Shown here piece after piece: positions 10,019 through 18,823 of a DNA stretch of 64,000 bases. The DNA is from Lentisphaeria bacterium (GTDB lineage Bacteria; Verrucomicrobiota; Lentisphaeria; Victivallales; Victivallaceae), in assembly GCA_017450705.1 (NCBI GenBank), contig JAFSTC010000054.1, positions 17,816 through 81,815 on the forward strand. Direction: 5' to 3'. The notes under the pieces are model-generated. The model was not told the origin of the DNA. It ran no database searches and worked only from the letters and a program-made list of their open reading frames with translations. Position 1 is the stretch's first letter. Each line of letters opens with the position of its first letter. The position numbers and the translations under genes are program-made.

Positions 10019-12148
10019 ATGGGGACGCCGCTCGAAAGATCCGCGCTCCGGTCACCGGGGGGAAGAGTTTTTTCCTTCGATGCGGGAACGGTAAGTTTCG
10101 TCTTTTCCTTCGAAGATCTCGAACGCCGGACGACGCCGGGGAGTTTTCTGCGTTTTTCCCGGACCCGGCCCTGGCATTTCCCGGAGAGCGTCTTCCGGAA
10201 CGTGTGTCCCGCGTTCGCCGGGGAGGGGGAGGCAAGTCTGACCGTCTCCGCGGAGACGGAGGATTTTTTCTGCCGGCTCTCCTTTCGTTTCGAAGGGGAA
10301 CTTCTGCTGGGGGAACTTCAGCTGGATGTCCGGCGGGACCTCGACGGCGTCTTTGCCGCGCTGGCGCTTCCCGTGTCGGGGGAGGGGGTCTTTACCTGCC
10401 CCGGCGTTCTTTACAACGACAATCCGTCGGCCGAACGCCTCACCGCCCATTTCCCGCCCGCCGGTCCGGCCTCGCTGATGCTGGAGGAGAGCCGTCTGCC
10501 CATCCCCGGAGTCAATGCGGAAAAGGACGGGGCGTTCCTCTCGCTTTTTGCCGTTCCCGACCCAAGCCGTGAGTGGACGCTGGGGCTCCACCGCGACGAA
10601 AACGGGCGGACCTTCCTCATGCTCGGCAGCGGCTGCGTGAGCTTCAACGGCGTGCCCGATCACGTCTACATCGCCAAAAATACGGCGGGGGATCCGGGGG
10701 AGCCTTACCCGTGTCTTGCTTCCGGTGCGCACGTGACCAAGCGTTTCGCCCTCTCGTGGGGATCTGCCGCCAAGGGACACGGGTTCCGCGACCTGAGCAA
10801 AAGCGGTTTCGATCTGCTTTCTCCCGCGCCCGTTCCCGCCCGGAGCCGGAAAGAGGTCATCGATCTTAAGATGCAGGCCCTCCGGGAACGCTGGGCGCAG
10901 GACGGTTATCTTTGTACCATGCCGGACAATCTCTACCGGAGGCCCCCGGCTTTCCTCTACGGCTGGACCGGTCAGTCCTTCCGGCTGGCCCTCTGCGATC
11001 TGCGCTGCGCCCTGCTTGCCGGAGAGACGGAGGGGATCGTCCGCATGCGGCGCTGCGTGGACTTTTTTCTGAAAAACAGCGGCACGGCGCTCCCCGGGCT
11101 CCGGAACAACTACTTCGAACTTGACGGCCTTTTCTGGCATGCTTACGGCACTCCGGAGCGCCCGCTTTTTTCCTCCCGGGCGCAGGGGGAGACGTGGAGC
11201 GATCTTGCCCGGATCATCCTCTGCTGCCGGGAGCACGGCATCGCCGAACCCGAGGGTGCTTTGGAGGCTCTCCGGGAGGGACTGCGGTTCTTTATGGATC
11301 ACCGTTTGACCGACGGAGCGGTTCCTCTCATGTGGAAGAGCGACGGGGCCCCGGGGAGCGATGCAGTCACCTGTGCCGGTTCCAGCGTTCTTCCGGCTTT
11401 CTTCCTCTTCTGGCGTCTGACCGGGGAAGCGTTCTGGCGGCGATGTGCCGAGGAGATGCTGGAGATATTCTACCGCACGGGCGCGGGGGATTTTTCGACG
11501 CCCTTCTCTCACGCCACGCTGGATGCCTCCTGCGAAGACAAGGAGGCCTGCGTGCCCTTTTTCACCGCTTCGGCGCTGGCCTATGAACTGACCGGCAGCG
11601 AAAAGTTCCGCACCTACGCCGAAGTCGCCGCGGACTGGCTCCTCACCTGGGTCTATTTCCACGATGCGCCCCTTGCGCCCGACAGCGTCTGCGCCCTCGA
11701 CGGTTTCCGGACCACGGGCTGGCCCTCGGTGAGCGTGGAGCACCACCATTTGGACGTGCTTTCCCCCGCGTGGGAGCTTTACCGGTTCGGCAAGCTCACG
11801 GGGAGCAGCCGTTACACCGTCATGGGGAAAACCGTTTTCGCCGCGCTAAGCCGCGGCATCTCCGGCGGCGGGGGAGAGTGGTTTTTTCAAAACCCGGGCC
11901 GCCAGCCCGAGCAGTTCTTCCAGACCCGCTGGCACTTCCTTCGTGACGGTCATGAGAGCTGGGAGCGGTTTCACCCCGTGCTGCGTTATCAGCTCCAACG
12001 CCGGGGGTACACGGCGGAAAACCTCTGCCGCCGCCACTGGCGGGGCGGGTGCAATCCCTGGGACGTCTCGTGGATCATCGCGCAGGTTCTGGACGCCGCC
12101 CTGAGTTTCGAAGAGGAAGCCCGCACACTTTCCGAAAAGGCGGATTGA
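10019..12148 (+). CDS. Uncharacterised protein with alpha/alpha-toroid-like C-terminal half
   Basis: I do not recognise a named family with certainty. The start is set at 10019, where GGAGAGAGG precedes the ATG; an earlier in-frame start would overlap the previous gene. The 709 residues divide into a beta-rich N-terminal part (about 1-270) and a helix-rich C-terminal part (about 290-700) with repeated aromatic and acidic motifs such as YGWTGQSFR, NYFELDGLFWHA and VSVEHHHLDVLSP. This is the look of a six-hairpin glycosidase or lyase. There is no signal peptide. It is the last gene of the GH123/GH36 run, 19 bp after the GH36-like gene, and its stop codon overlaps the -35 box of the next promoter. 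Confidence 0.55.
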   Translation: MGTPLERSALRSPGGRVFSFDAGTVSFVFSFEDLERRTTPGSFLRFSRTRPWHFPESVFRNVCPAFAGEGEASLTVSAETEDFFCRLSFRFEGELLLGELQLDVRRDLDGVFAALALPVSGEGVFTCPGVLYNDNPSAERLTAHFPPAGPASLMLEESRLPIPGVNAEKDGAFLSLFAVPDPSREWTLGLHRDENGRTFLMLGSGCVSFNGVPDHVYIAKNTAGDPGEPYPCLASGAHVTKRFALSWGSAAKGHGFRDLSKSGFDLLSPAPVPARSRKEVIDLKMQALRERWAQDGYLCTMPDNLYRRPPAFLYGWTGQSFRLALCDLRCALLAGETEGIVRMRRCVDFFLKNSGTALPGLRNNYFELDGLFWHAYGTPERPLFSSRAQGETWSDLARIILCCREHGIAEPEGALEALREGLRFFMDHRLTDGAVPLMWKSDGAPGSDAVTCAGSSVLPAFFLFWRLTGEAFWRRCAEEMLEIFYRTGAGDFSTPFSHATLDASCEDKEACVPFFTASALAYELTGSEKFRTYAEVAADWLLTWVYFHDAPLAPDSVCALDGFRTTGWPSVSVEHHHLDVLSPAWELYRFGKLTGSSRYTVMGKTVFAALSRGISGGGGEWFFQNPGRQPEQFFQTRWHFLRDGHESWERFHPVLRYQLQRRGYTAENLCRRHWRGGCNPWDVSWIIAQVLDAALSFEEEARTLSEKAD

Positions 12149-12173
12149 CTTTTTTGATTTTGTGTTGTATACT
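12145..12173 (+). promoter_or_regulatory. Sigma-70 type promoter, TTGACT-17-TATACT
   Basis: TTGACT at 12145-12150 and TATACT at 12168-12173 are separated by exactly 17 bp. The -35 box overlaps the stop codon of the upstream gene. The promoter points at the oxidoreductase/PL26-type pair and lies about 70 bp upstream of the first start codon. Confidence 0.8.
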
Positions 12174-12188
12174 ATATATGGTATACAA
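12165..12188. promoter_or_regulatory. Palindromic operator over the -10 box
   Basis: A perfect 8-bp inverted repeat, TTGTATAC and GTATACAA, is separated by 8 bp and covers the -10 box and likely transcription start. This position is typical for a repressor operator. TTGTATACAA-like half-sites are often bound by GntR-family regulators, but no GntR gene is present in the window, so the cognate regulator is unknown. Confidence 0.65.
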
Positions 12189-12241
12189 AAACTCCCGGCG
12201 CGGAGCGGGGAGGGAAAAGCGACCAAGGGAGGGATACGCGG

Positions 12242-13288
12242 ATGGACAGGATCAGGTGTGCCGTCGTGGGCCTGCGTTTCGGGGAAAGCATCGTGAAACA
12301 GCTTCAGGACAACGCCGAGATCTGCGTCGTCAAGGTGTGCGACCTGGATCGGGAAAAGGCCGACCGCGTCGCGGCGGAATACAATTGCGGGACGGCATCT
12401 CTCGACGAACTGCTGGCCGATCCCGGGATCGACGCCGTCGGACTTTACACGCCGCCCGTCGGCCGCGCGGCGCTGATAAAAAGGTGCGTCGAAAGCGGCA
12501 AGCCCGTCATGACAACGAAGCCTCTGGAGCGGGACCCCGCTGCCGCGCTGGAGGTGCTGCGCTTCGCCCGGAGCCGGGGCGTCCCCGTGCATCTCAACGC
12601 GCCGTCGCCTCTCCCCTGCGGGGAACTGCGTCAGATCGACCTGTGGAAACAGAAGTATGCGCTGGGCCGTCCCGTGGCCGTCCGCTGGGAGACCTATGTG
12701 CATTACCGCGAACAGGCCGACGGCCGGTGGCTGGACGATCCGGACCAGTGCCCCGCCGCTCCCGTCTTCCGGCTGGGGATCTACGGGATCGCCGAACTGA
12801 TCCATCTCATGGGGCGGCCCGAAGAGGTCCAGGTGTTCGCCAGCCGCATCTTCACCGGGCGCCCCACGCCCGACAATGCGGAGCTTTCGATCCGGTTTGC
12901 CGGGGGCGCTCTGGGGAGTTTGTTTGCCTCCTTCTGCGTCAACGACGGCCACAGCTATCCCTCCGCGATGACTGTCCACTACGAAAGCGGGACGGTGAAA
13001 AAAAGGCAGTACGGTCCGGCGTTCGCCGTTCCCAAAGCCCAGTTCGACCGGGTGGAGCTGGAGCTGGACTGCGTCTGCGACGGGCAGTGCATCCATGAAA
13101 CGTTCACCACGTCTGCGGAGGAGCGCTCGGGCTCCTACCAGTGGCGGAATTTTGCCGAGGCCGTGCGCAGGGGCTCTCCGCTTCCCGGGGAGGTCTCTCC
13201 CGAAGACGTCGCGCTGGGCATCGCCGTCATCGACGCCATGCGCCGGTCGGAGGTGTCCGGCCGCCCCGAACAGGTCGTTTTGCCTTGA
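12242..13288 (+). CDS. Gfo/Idh/MocA family oxidoreductase
   Basis: The 348-residue protein has an N-terminal Rossmann fold (IRCAVVGLRFGESIVK) in which the usual GxGxxG is relaxed to GLRFG. It then has the family's TKP motif (in place of EKP) near residue 94 and a C-terminal alpha/beta domain. Members oxidise or epimerise sugars and sugar acids with NAD(P). The start follows AAGGGAGGG and lies downstream of the promoter and operator at 12145-12188. The gene ends 23 bp before a PL26-type secreted protein, so the two are probably co-transcribed and it may process a sugar released from the polymer. The altered nucleotide-binding loop makes the cofactor uncertain. Confidence 0.8.
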   Translation: MDRIRCAVVGLRFGESIVKQLQDNAEICVVKVCDLDREKADRVAAEYNCGTASLDELLADPGIDAVGLYTPPVGRAALIKRCVESGKPVMTTKPLERDPAAALEVLRFARSRGVPVHLNAPSPLPCGELRQIDLWKQKYALGRPVAVRWETYVHYREQADGRWLDDPDQCPAAPVFRLGIYGIAELIHLMGRPEEVQVFASRIFTGRPTPDNAELSIRFAGGALGSLFASFCVNDGHSYPSAMTVHYESGTVKKRQYGPAFAVPKAQFDRVELELDCVCDGQCIHETFTTSAEERSGSYQWRNFAEAVRRGSPLPGEVSPEDVALGIAVIDAMRRSEVSGRPEQVVLP

Positions 13289-13311
13289 ACAGGAACAGGA
13301 AAGGTTTTTTC

Positions 13312-16300
13312 ATGAAACGTGACGGAAAAAGAGTGTCTCTCTTTCGCACCGTCCTCGGTGCGGTCGTGATGACAGGCGTGCTTCAGGCCGCGGAAAAGGC
13401 GAAGCCCGATCTCTGGCTGGATCACAAATTTGCCGTCCTGCCGGGAGCCTCGTCGAAAGGATTTGACCGGAAGGCGGCTTACGCGCTCTCCAACAGGGGG
13501 ATCGAGAAGCTCCGCCTGCCGGAGAAACGCCCCGTGCCAACGGCCGATTTCCTTTTGAAGGACACCCCGGGGCGGGCCGGGAGCGTCACTTACAAAAAGG
13601 TCCCCGTGGAACTCCTCGAGGAGGCCGGTGTCGCCAGGCGCGCCCTGATCCGTTTCGGCTTTCCGCTGCCGGAAGGGGGGCTGTTCGACTTGGCGCATCT
13701 CCGCCTGGGCGACGGGGAAAAGGAGATCCCCGCCTCTTATTCCGTCACGGGAAAGTATCCCGACGGCTCCCTGCGCTGGGTGATGATCCGCGCCGCGGTG
13801 CCGCTGGCGGCAAGGGAGAAGAAGACGCTTTTCGTCGAATTCGGGTCGAAGCTCGCCCCCCGCAAGGCGGAGGCGGAGGCGATCCGCATCAGCGAGGATG
13901 AAAACTTCATCGCCGTCGACAACGGCGTCCTCTCGGCCCGGATCAACAAAAAGCGCTTCACGCTGATACAGGATGTCCGGCTCGGCAAAACCTATTGCGG
14001 CAGCGTCAACGGCTTTGGAACGCTGATGGTCTTCCGCGACGGCAAGCGCTTCGGGACCTACAAGACGCCTCCCTCGATCCGGTGCATCGAGTCGACTCCC
14101 GCGCATGTCGTCTACCGGATCGACGGCGTCTTCGGCGAGGCCGCCGACCCTTACGGGTCCTATACCGCGCGGCTCTCCTTCCACCGGGGCGTGCCGGGGT
14201 TCGATTTGGAGTACACCCACATCAACACCAACATGCGCTATGAATTCACCGACATCAGGTCCATGACCGTCGGCTTTGCGACGGGGAAGGCCAACCCGCT
14301 GAAATCCTGGGCGCATTTCACCGGTGGTACGCCGGTCCCCGGGGGGGCGGAGCGGGTGGTCCAGCTGGACGACGCGACCGTTTCCGCCGACGGGAAGACC
14401 TTTCCCGCTCGGCTTCCCGGCGGGATCAAGTTCGTCACCGAAAAGGGCGTGGAGGGCACGATCACCGTTTCCGACGCATGGAAGCGCTACCCCAAGGGCT
14501 TTGCCGTCGATCCCAGGACCAACACGGTCAACATCGAACTTCTGCCGGAACTGCCCGATGAAAAATTCGGAAAACATCTGCCCTACTATCTGCAATTCCC
14601 TTTCTGCGGCGGCGGACACCGCATCAAGTGGGGCGTCTCCTTCACGGAGCGCCTGAGTTTCCGCTTCGGCAAGGATCTCTCCCCCGAAGCCGCGGCGGCG
14701 GAAGCGAATCTGCCCGTCATCGCGACGCTGCCGCCGGCGTGGTACGCCGAGGCCGGCATCTGGAAAGGCATGGCCCTCGAAAAACTCTATGCCGGGATCG
14801 ACAAGGAGGCGCTCGACCTTTTCAAGCGCAATCTCCAGCGTCGGGAAAAACAGCGGGAATACGGCGCGTTCAGCTACGGCGACTCCTTCGGCGAACGGGC
14901 GGGGCAGAACTGGACCAACAACGAGTACGACATGCCCCACGGCATGTTCCTCCTCGGACTGCGGACGGGGGACCGTGAGGTCCTGCGTTACGCTCTGGCC
15001 GCGGCCAGACACGAGGCCGACGTGGATATCGTTCACGCCTATCTGCATCCCTATTTCGTCGGGTGCAACATCCAGCACTCTTGCGCCCACACGGGGACCT
15101 ACGGGCGGTGGAGCTGGCCCTACCGCTGCCGCTTCAACGACGGCTACAGCGGGCACAACTGGCTGCGGGGCATGGTGGACTCGTGGCATCTCTTCGGGGA
15201 GGGGACCGCGATGGATTCCTCCTATCTTTTGGCCGATCACCTCGCCTTCGCCTGGCTTCCCGCGCTGACGAAACTCGTGCAGATCCGGGACGGCGCGTGG
15301 AACCTCATCGCCCTGTGCGAGATTGCCCGCTCCAGCGGCCGCCCGGAGTACCGCAAGGCCGCGGACGCGCTGGCGAAGTACCTGATGGAGCTCGTCGATC
15401 TCAAGACCGAGTGGTACATGAACCGCACAGGCGGGGGCCGGGGCGGCATCGCCGTATTCATGTGCGGCATCTTGCTCAACTCGCTTTGCGACTACCATGA
15501 CTTGACGGGACGCGCCGACGCCGCTGCCAAGTGCGGAGATTTCGGCCGCTGGCTCGTGAAAAAGACCTTCTCCCCCGATCTCGGCGGCCTGTTCTGGTAC
15601 GACGTCACGCCCGCGGGCAGAAGCACTTTCCCGTCGGCGATCTACAACGCGCTCATCGCCCCCGGCGTCATCCGCGCCGGAGCGATCGCCCGTGACCGCG
15701 AACTCTTTTTGGCGGGGCTCAACGCCTTCAAAGCGCTCTCCATGTGCCCCGTGGACGCCTCCGGCAAGAGCGTGGCGCTGCATCTGCTTTTCATCGAAGA
15801 CGTTCTGCAGGCCGCCGCTTCCTGGCGCGCGAAAGATACCGCGGACGTGCCGGAGACCTTCGACCGGGACGTGTGGCGGCGGGACCTTGCCCGTCTGCAG
15901 ACCGGCAGCGTCATGCACCGCGGTTCGGCCCGCTACGTCATCGTTTCCCGGCTGGACGGGCAGAGTGCCGACATCCAGTGGAGCAATTACAACGGCTGGA
16001 ACGCCAAGCCCGTCATCAAAAAACTGCTGGTGACCGATCAGGCGGGGAAGGCGGTCCTGAAGTATGAAAATCTGCCCACGGAGATCGGGAAACTGGTGAA
16101 ACACTTCCCCCTCCAGCTCGGTCCGGCGGGGTCCCGGTACACGGTGGAGATCGAAACCGACGGCCGATCCATGTGGGTCATTTCCGGCACGCCCGGATGC
16201 GACATATTCCACGATATGTCCGCCGGAGCGGTCACGCTGGTCTCCGCCGTCACGGGCAGATACACGCTGGAGCAATTGCCCGGCGAGACGATCAAAATTC

Positions 16301-16563
16301 GCCTGGCCCCCATGCACAACGGCCGCTTCGGACTGACGGTCCGGGACGACCGGGGCAAAGTCCTGTTCACGAAAAGCGGCGAAAAACTTGTCACCGACAT
16401 GAAAGACACCGGCATCGGCATCGACTGCGAGATACCTGCCGTCGGCGAAAAGCGGACTCTTGCTCTGGAACTTTTTGCCGGCAACTGCGCCATGCTCAAG
16501 GTCGCGCCCGGGAAACTGCTGGCCCGTCCCCGACCCTTCCCCGCGCTGGGCGTCTGTCTGTGA
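13312..16563 (+). CDS. Exo-rhamnogalacturonan lyase-like protein (PcRGLX/YetA, PL26 type), paralog 1
   Basis: The 1083-residue protein starts with a probable signal peptide ending near VLQAAE. The N-terminal domain carries the PcRGLX/YetA RIFT-barrel hallmarks (LIRFGFPLPEGGLFD, KYPDGSLRWVMI). The central helical domain has a strictly shared block near residues 520-590: GDSFGE, NWTNNEYDM, GDREVLRYAL, AARHEADVD and HAY. Known PL26 enzymes are exo-acting rhamnogalacturonan lyases. Three more copies lie at 19631, 24016 and 29036; this is the most divergent of the four. It follows the oxidoreductase by 23 bp and ends 8 bp from a convergent AraC gene. The family name comes from recognised motifs; activity is inferred. 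Confidence 0.7.
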   Translation: MKRDGKRVSLFRTVLGAVVMTGVLQAAEKAKPDLWLDHKFAVLPGASSKGFDRKAAYALSNRGIEKLRLPEKRPVPTADFLLKDTPGRAGSVTYKKVPVELLEEAGVARRALIRFGFPLPEGGLFDLAHLRLGDGEKEIPASYSVTGKYPDGSLRWVMIRAAVPLAAREKKTLFVEFGSKLAPRKAEAEAIRISEDENFIAVDNGVLSARINKKRFTLIQDVRLGKTYCGSVNGFGTLMVFRDGKRFGTYKTPPSIRCIESTPAHVVYRIDGVFGEAADPYGSYTARLSFHRGVPGFDLEYTHINTNMRYEFTDIRSMTVGFATGKANPLKSWAHFTGGTPVPGGAERVVQLDDATVSADGKTFPARLPGGIKFVTEKGVEGTITVSDAWKRYPKGFAVDPRTNTVNIELLPELPDEKFGKHLPYYLQFPFCGGGHRIKWGVSFTERLSFRFGKDLSPEAAAAEANLPVIATLPPAWYAEAGIWKGMALEKLYAGIDKEALDLFKRNLQRREKQREYGAFSYGDSFGERAGQNWTNNEYDMPHGMFLLGLRTGDREVLRYALAAARHEADVDIVHAYLHPYFVGCNIQHSCAHTGTYGRWSWPYRCRFNDGYSGHNWLRGMVDSWHLFGEGTAMDSSYLLADHLAFAWLPALTKLVQIRDGAWNLIALCEIARSSGRPEYRKAADALAKYLMELVDLKTEWYMNRTGGGRGGIAVFMCGILLNSLCDYHDLTGRADAAAKCGDFGRWLVKKTFSPDLGGLFWYDVTPAGRSTFPSAIYNALIAPGVIRAGAIARDRELFLAGLNAFKALSMCPVDASGKSVALHLLFIEDVLQAAASWRAKDTADVPETFDRDVWRRDLARLQTGSVMHRGSARYVIVSRLDGQSADIQWSNYNGWNAKPVIKKLLVTDQAGKAVLKYENLPTEIGKLVKHFPLQLGPAGSRYTVEIETDGRSMWVISGTPGCDIFHDMSAGAVTLVSAVTGRYTLEQLPGETIKIRLAPMHNGRFGLTVRDDRGKVLFTKSGEKLVTDMKDTGIGIDCEIPAVGEKRTLALELFAGNCAMLKVAPGKLLARPRPFPALGVCL

Positions 16564-16571
16564 CGGGAGCC

Positions 16572-17450
16572 TTATCGGGACTTTTCCGGGGGGACCGGTC
16601 CCTCCCGCTGCAAGCGTTCCTTCCGCCAGCGCCCGGGGGAGATGCCCCGGGCTTTGCGGAAGACTGAACTTAAGTAGTATTCGTTGCCGAATCCCGTCAC
16701 CGAGGCGACCTTTTTCAGCGGCACGTCGGTTTCGCGGAGGATCTTCTCCACCTGGCGGAGTCTCGCCGTCCGGAGCAATTCGGAGAAGCCTTGACCGAAG
16801 GTCGCGAGCAGGATATGATCCGTCCGCGACTCCGACAGGCCCAGTTCGGCGGCCAGATCGGCCAGACCCACATTGTCCGCGAAGTGATTCCGGAAAAACC
16901 GCCGGATCTGACCGGGGCGGCCTTGTTCCCCGGGGTAACGGTTCCGCAGTTCCTCGGCCAGCCGCAGCAGCGCGTACCCCGCGCTCGTCAGCAGGGCCTC
17001 CAGCTCCGGGAGGCGCGCGTCGTCCCACTCCGGCAGTTCTTCGTAGGCGCGCCGGTAGCGCGCGGGGAAGCCGGAGACGTCGAAATCCTTTTTCCGGAAC
17101 GTCCCGGCAAAGATCGTGGCCGTGTGGACGTCCCCCGTCCGCAGCGGCATGACCAGCTCGGTCACGCCGCAGAAACACGTCGTGACGAAGGCTCCTTTTT
17201 CCTCCGCCGCCCGCCGTTTCGCACCGAAACTGCAATGGGTGTTGCATTTTTCCCTGTTTCCGTACCAGAAACGGCAGCAGGGGGCGTCGTGCAGATTTTT
17301 TCCCGGCAGAAGTTCCTGACCGTCCGGCAGGGTGAAGACGCCCACGTGGTCATGGAGCGTAAGTCGCGCGCCGAACGCCTGTTCCATCGACAGCCACAAC
17401 TGCCGGATCTTCGCGATGGCCTCACTTTGACGTTCGCTTCCGGGAAACAT
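16572..17450 (-). CDS. AraC-family regulator with PocR-like cysteine-rich sensor domain
   Basis: The 292-residue protein has an N-terminal domain with cysteines at 58, 59, 69, 73, 92 and 94 (CCRFWYGNREKC, HC, CFCG). This is the pattern of PocR ligand-binding domains, which often bind small metabolites or redox-active cofactors. The last 100 or so residues form an AraC double helix-turn-helix (LADLAAELGLSESRTDHIL and VASVTGFGNEYYLSSVFRKARG). It is transcribed divergently from the FAD oxidoreductase and pseudopilin genes and convergently with the first PL26-type gene. Control of these neighbours is the natural inference. The cysteine cluster could bind metal or act as a redox sensor. Confidence 0.8.
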   Translation of the reverse strand: MFPGSERQSEAIAKIRQLWLSMEQAFGARLTLHDHVGVFTLPDGQELLPGKNLHDAPCCRFWYGNREKCNTHCSFGAKRRAAEEKGAFVTTCFCGVTELVMPLRTGDVHTATIFAGTFRKKDFDVSGFPARYRRAYEELPEWDDARLPELEALLTSAGYALLRLAEELRNRYPGEQGRPGQIRRFFRNHFADNVGLADLAAELGLSESRTDHILLATFGQGFSELLRTARLRQVEKILRETDVPLKKVASVTGFGNEYYLSSVFRKARGISPGRWRKERLQREGPVPPEKSR

Positions 17451-17489
17451 GACCTCTTCCTCCGGGTATGGATTTTGCGCTATGAAATT

Positions 17490-17517
17490 AAAATAGCATG
17501 ATTTTATAAAAAAACAA
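17490..17517 (-). promoter_or_regulatory. Probable promoter of the PocR/AraC gene
   Basis: Read on the minus strand, TTGTTT and TATTTT are 16 bp apart, and a TGC before the -10 box gives an extended -10 element. It lies about 40 bp upstream of the start codon. The region is AT-rich, so a chance match is possible. Confidence 0.5.
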
Positions 17518-17529
17518 CTTTTTTTCGCA

Positions 17530-17557
17530 TTGTGATATTTTGGAGCCGGGCTATATT
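17530..17557 (+). promoter_or_regulatory. Promoter of the FAD oxidoreductase gene, TTGTGA-16-TATATT
   Basis: TTGTGA and TATATT are separated by 16 bp and lie about 35 bp upstream of the chosen start. The pair is divergent from the AraC promoter, so the 140-bp gap is a shared control region. The same TTGTGA -35 box recurs 18770-18775, ahead of the pseudopilin gene. Confidence 0.65.
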
Positions 17558-17590
17558 AACCTCCGGAACGCAATGAAAGGGGGATCCTCC

Positions 17591-18775
17591 ATGCGGTACG
17601 ATGTGATCGTCGCGGGCGCGGGCTGCGCCGGATTTGCCGCTGCCGTCGGTGCGGCGCGGACGGGGAAAAAGGTGCTTCTGCTGGACGGGAACGCTTCTCC
17701 CGGGGGCGTGACGGTTTTTTCCGGGTGTCCCGTGTTCACGCCCTATCAGACCTTCGAAGACCAGCCGCCCCGGGGCGTTTTCAAAGAGTTTCTCGACCGC
17801 CTCGGCGACCGCTGGGGATACTTCGGGGGGGCTCCGGCCTGCAAGACGTCGGAGTTCGACGCGGCGCTCACCATGACGCGGATGCTCAAAGACGCCCGTG
17901 TCGATCTCCTCTTTTACGCGACCGTCATCGATGCGGCTTGCACCCGTGACAGGATCGAAAGCGTCACCGTTTTCTGCTGCGGGCGCAAGATGACCTTCGA
18001 GGCCGATCATTTCGTCGACGCCACCGGCGACGCCGTTTTGACGGAGATGGCCGGGGGCCGGACGGTGACGGCGGAGGAGTCCGAATCCATGACCAAGACC
18101 GTCCTCTTCCGGGTGACCGGGGTGGAGAACTTCGACAAGCCGAGGATCCGGGAGCTCTTTTCCTCGCTGGATTTTCCCTATCCGTGGCAGAACAATTTCA
18201 TGGGGACCCGGGTGGGGTGCGACGGAAAAGACATCCTCATCAACCTCTCCGCCGTCCGGGGGGACGCGCTGGATCCCTTCGACCGGACGCGCATGGATAC
18301 GGAACTTCGGGAACAGGTGGATGTGATCCACCGCTGGCTCAGGGAGAAGGTTCCCGGATTCGAAAACTGCCGCATCAGCGCCGTCGCGCCGGTGATCGGC
18401 GTCCGCTGTTCCCGCACCATCGTCGGGCGGACCGTGATCACCTGCCGCGACATCGACGAGAACACCCCCGTTCCCGACGGGGTCGCCAACGGCAGGCGTT
18501 CTTACGGAGATCATTTCGTGGACCGCTTCCGGAGTCCCTGGGGCAAGGAGCATCAGGGAACACGGCCCGTTCCCTACGGCGCGCTCATCCCGGAAAGGAT
18601 CGCCAACCTGACAGCCGCCGGGCGGTGCATCAGCGTCGAGCCCCGGGTCATCACGACCGTCCGCTACGCCCCCTGCTGCATGGCCACGGGCCAGGCGGCG
18701 GGCGTCGCCGCCGCGCTGGGGATCCCGTCCTACGACGTGCTCAAAACCGAACTGGTGCGCCAGGGCGCTTTGTGA
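17591..18775 (+). CDS. FAD-dependent oxidoreductase (FAD_oxidored family)
   Basis: The 394-residue protein has a near N-terminal dinucleotide-binding fold (VIVAGAGCAGFAAAVGAARTGKK followed by an acidic LLLD strand end) and a C-terminal FAD contact region (AAGRCISVEPRVITTVRYAPCCMATGQAAG). This layout matches FAD_oxidored proteins, often found among polysaccharide-degradation genes with undefined substrates. The start at 17591 is preferred over upstream in-frame starts because AAAGGGGGA sits 8 bp before it. It lies between the divergent AraC gene and the pseudopilin. A role in oxidising a released sugar or sugar acid is only inferred from context. Confidence 0.75.
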   Translation: MRYDVIVAGAGCAGFAAAVGAARTGKKVLLLDGNASPGGVTVFSGCPVFTPYQTFEDQPPRGVFKEFLDRLGDRWGYFGGAPACKTSEFDAALTMTRMLKDARVDLLFYATVIDAACTRDRIESVTVFCCGRKMTFEADHFVDATGDAVLTEMAGGRTVTAEESESMTKTVLFRVTGVENFDKPRIRELFSSLDFPYPWQNNFMGTRVGCDGKDILINLSAVRGDALDPFDRTRMDTELREQVDVIHRWLREKVPGFENCRISAVAPVIGVRCSRTIVGRTVITCRDIDENTPVPDGVANGRRSYGDHFVDRFRSPWGKEHQGTRPVPYGALIPERIANLTAAGRCISVEPRVITTVRYAPCCMATGQAAGVAAALGIPSYDVLKTELVRQGAL

Positions 18776-18797
18776 AATTTTGCGGGATGCATATAAT
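18770..18797 (+). promoter_or_regulatory. Promoter of the pseudopilin/PL26-type unit, TTGTGA-16-TATAAT
   Basis: TTGTGA at 18770-18775 overlaps the stop codon of the FAD oxidoreductase and TATAAT follows after 16 bp. The start codon of the pseudopilin is 27 bp further on, with a strong GAGGAGGT ribosome-binding site between them. Confidence 0.7.
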
Positions 18798-18823
18798 CGA
18801 CCATATAAAACGAGGAGGTAAAG

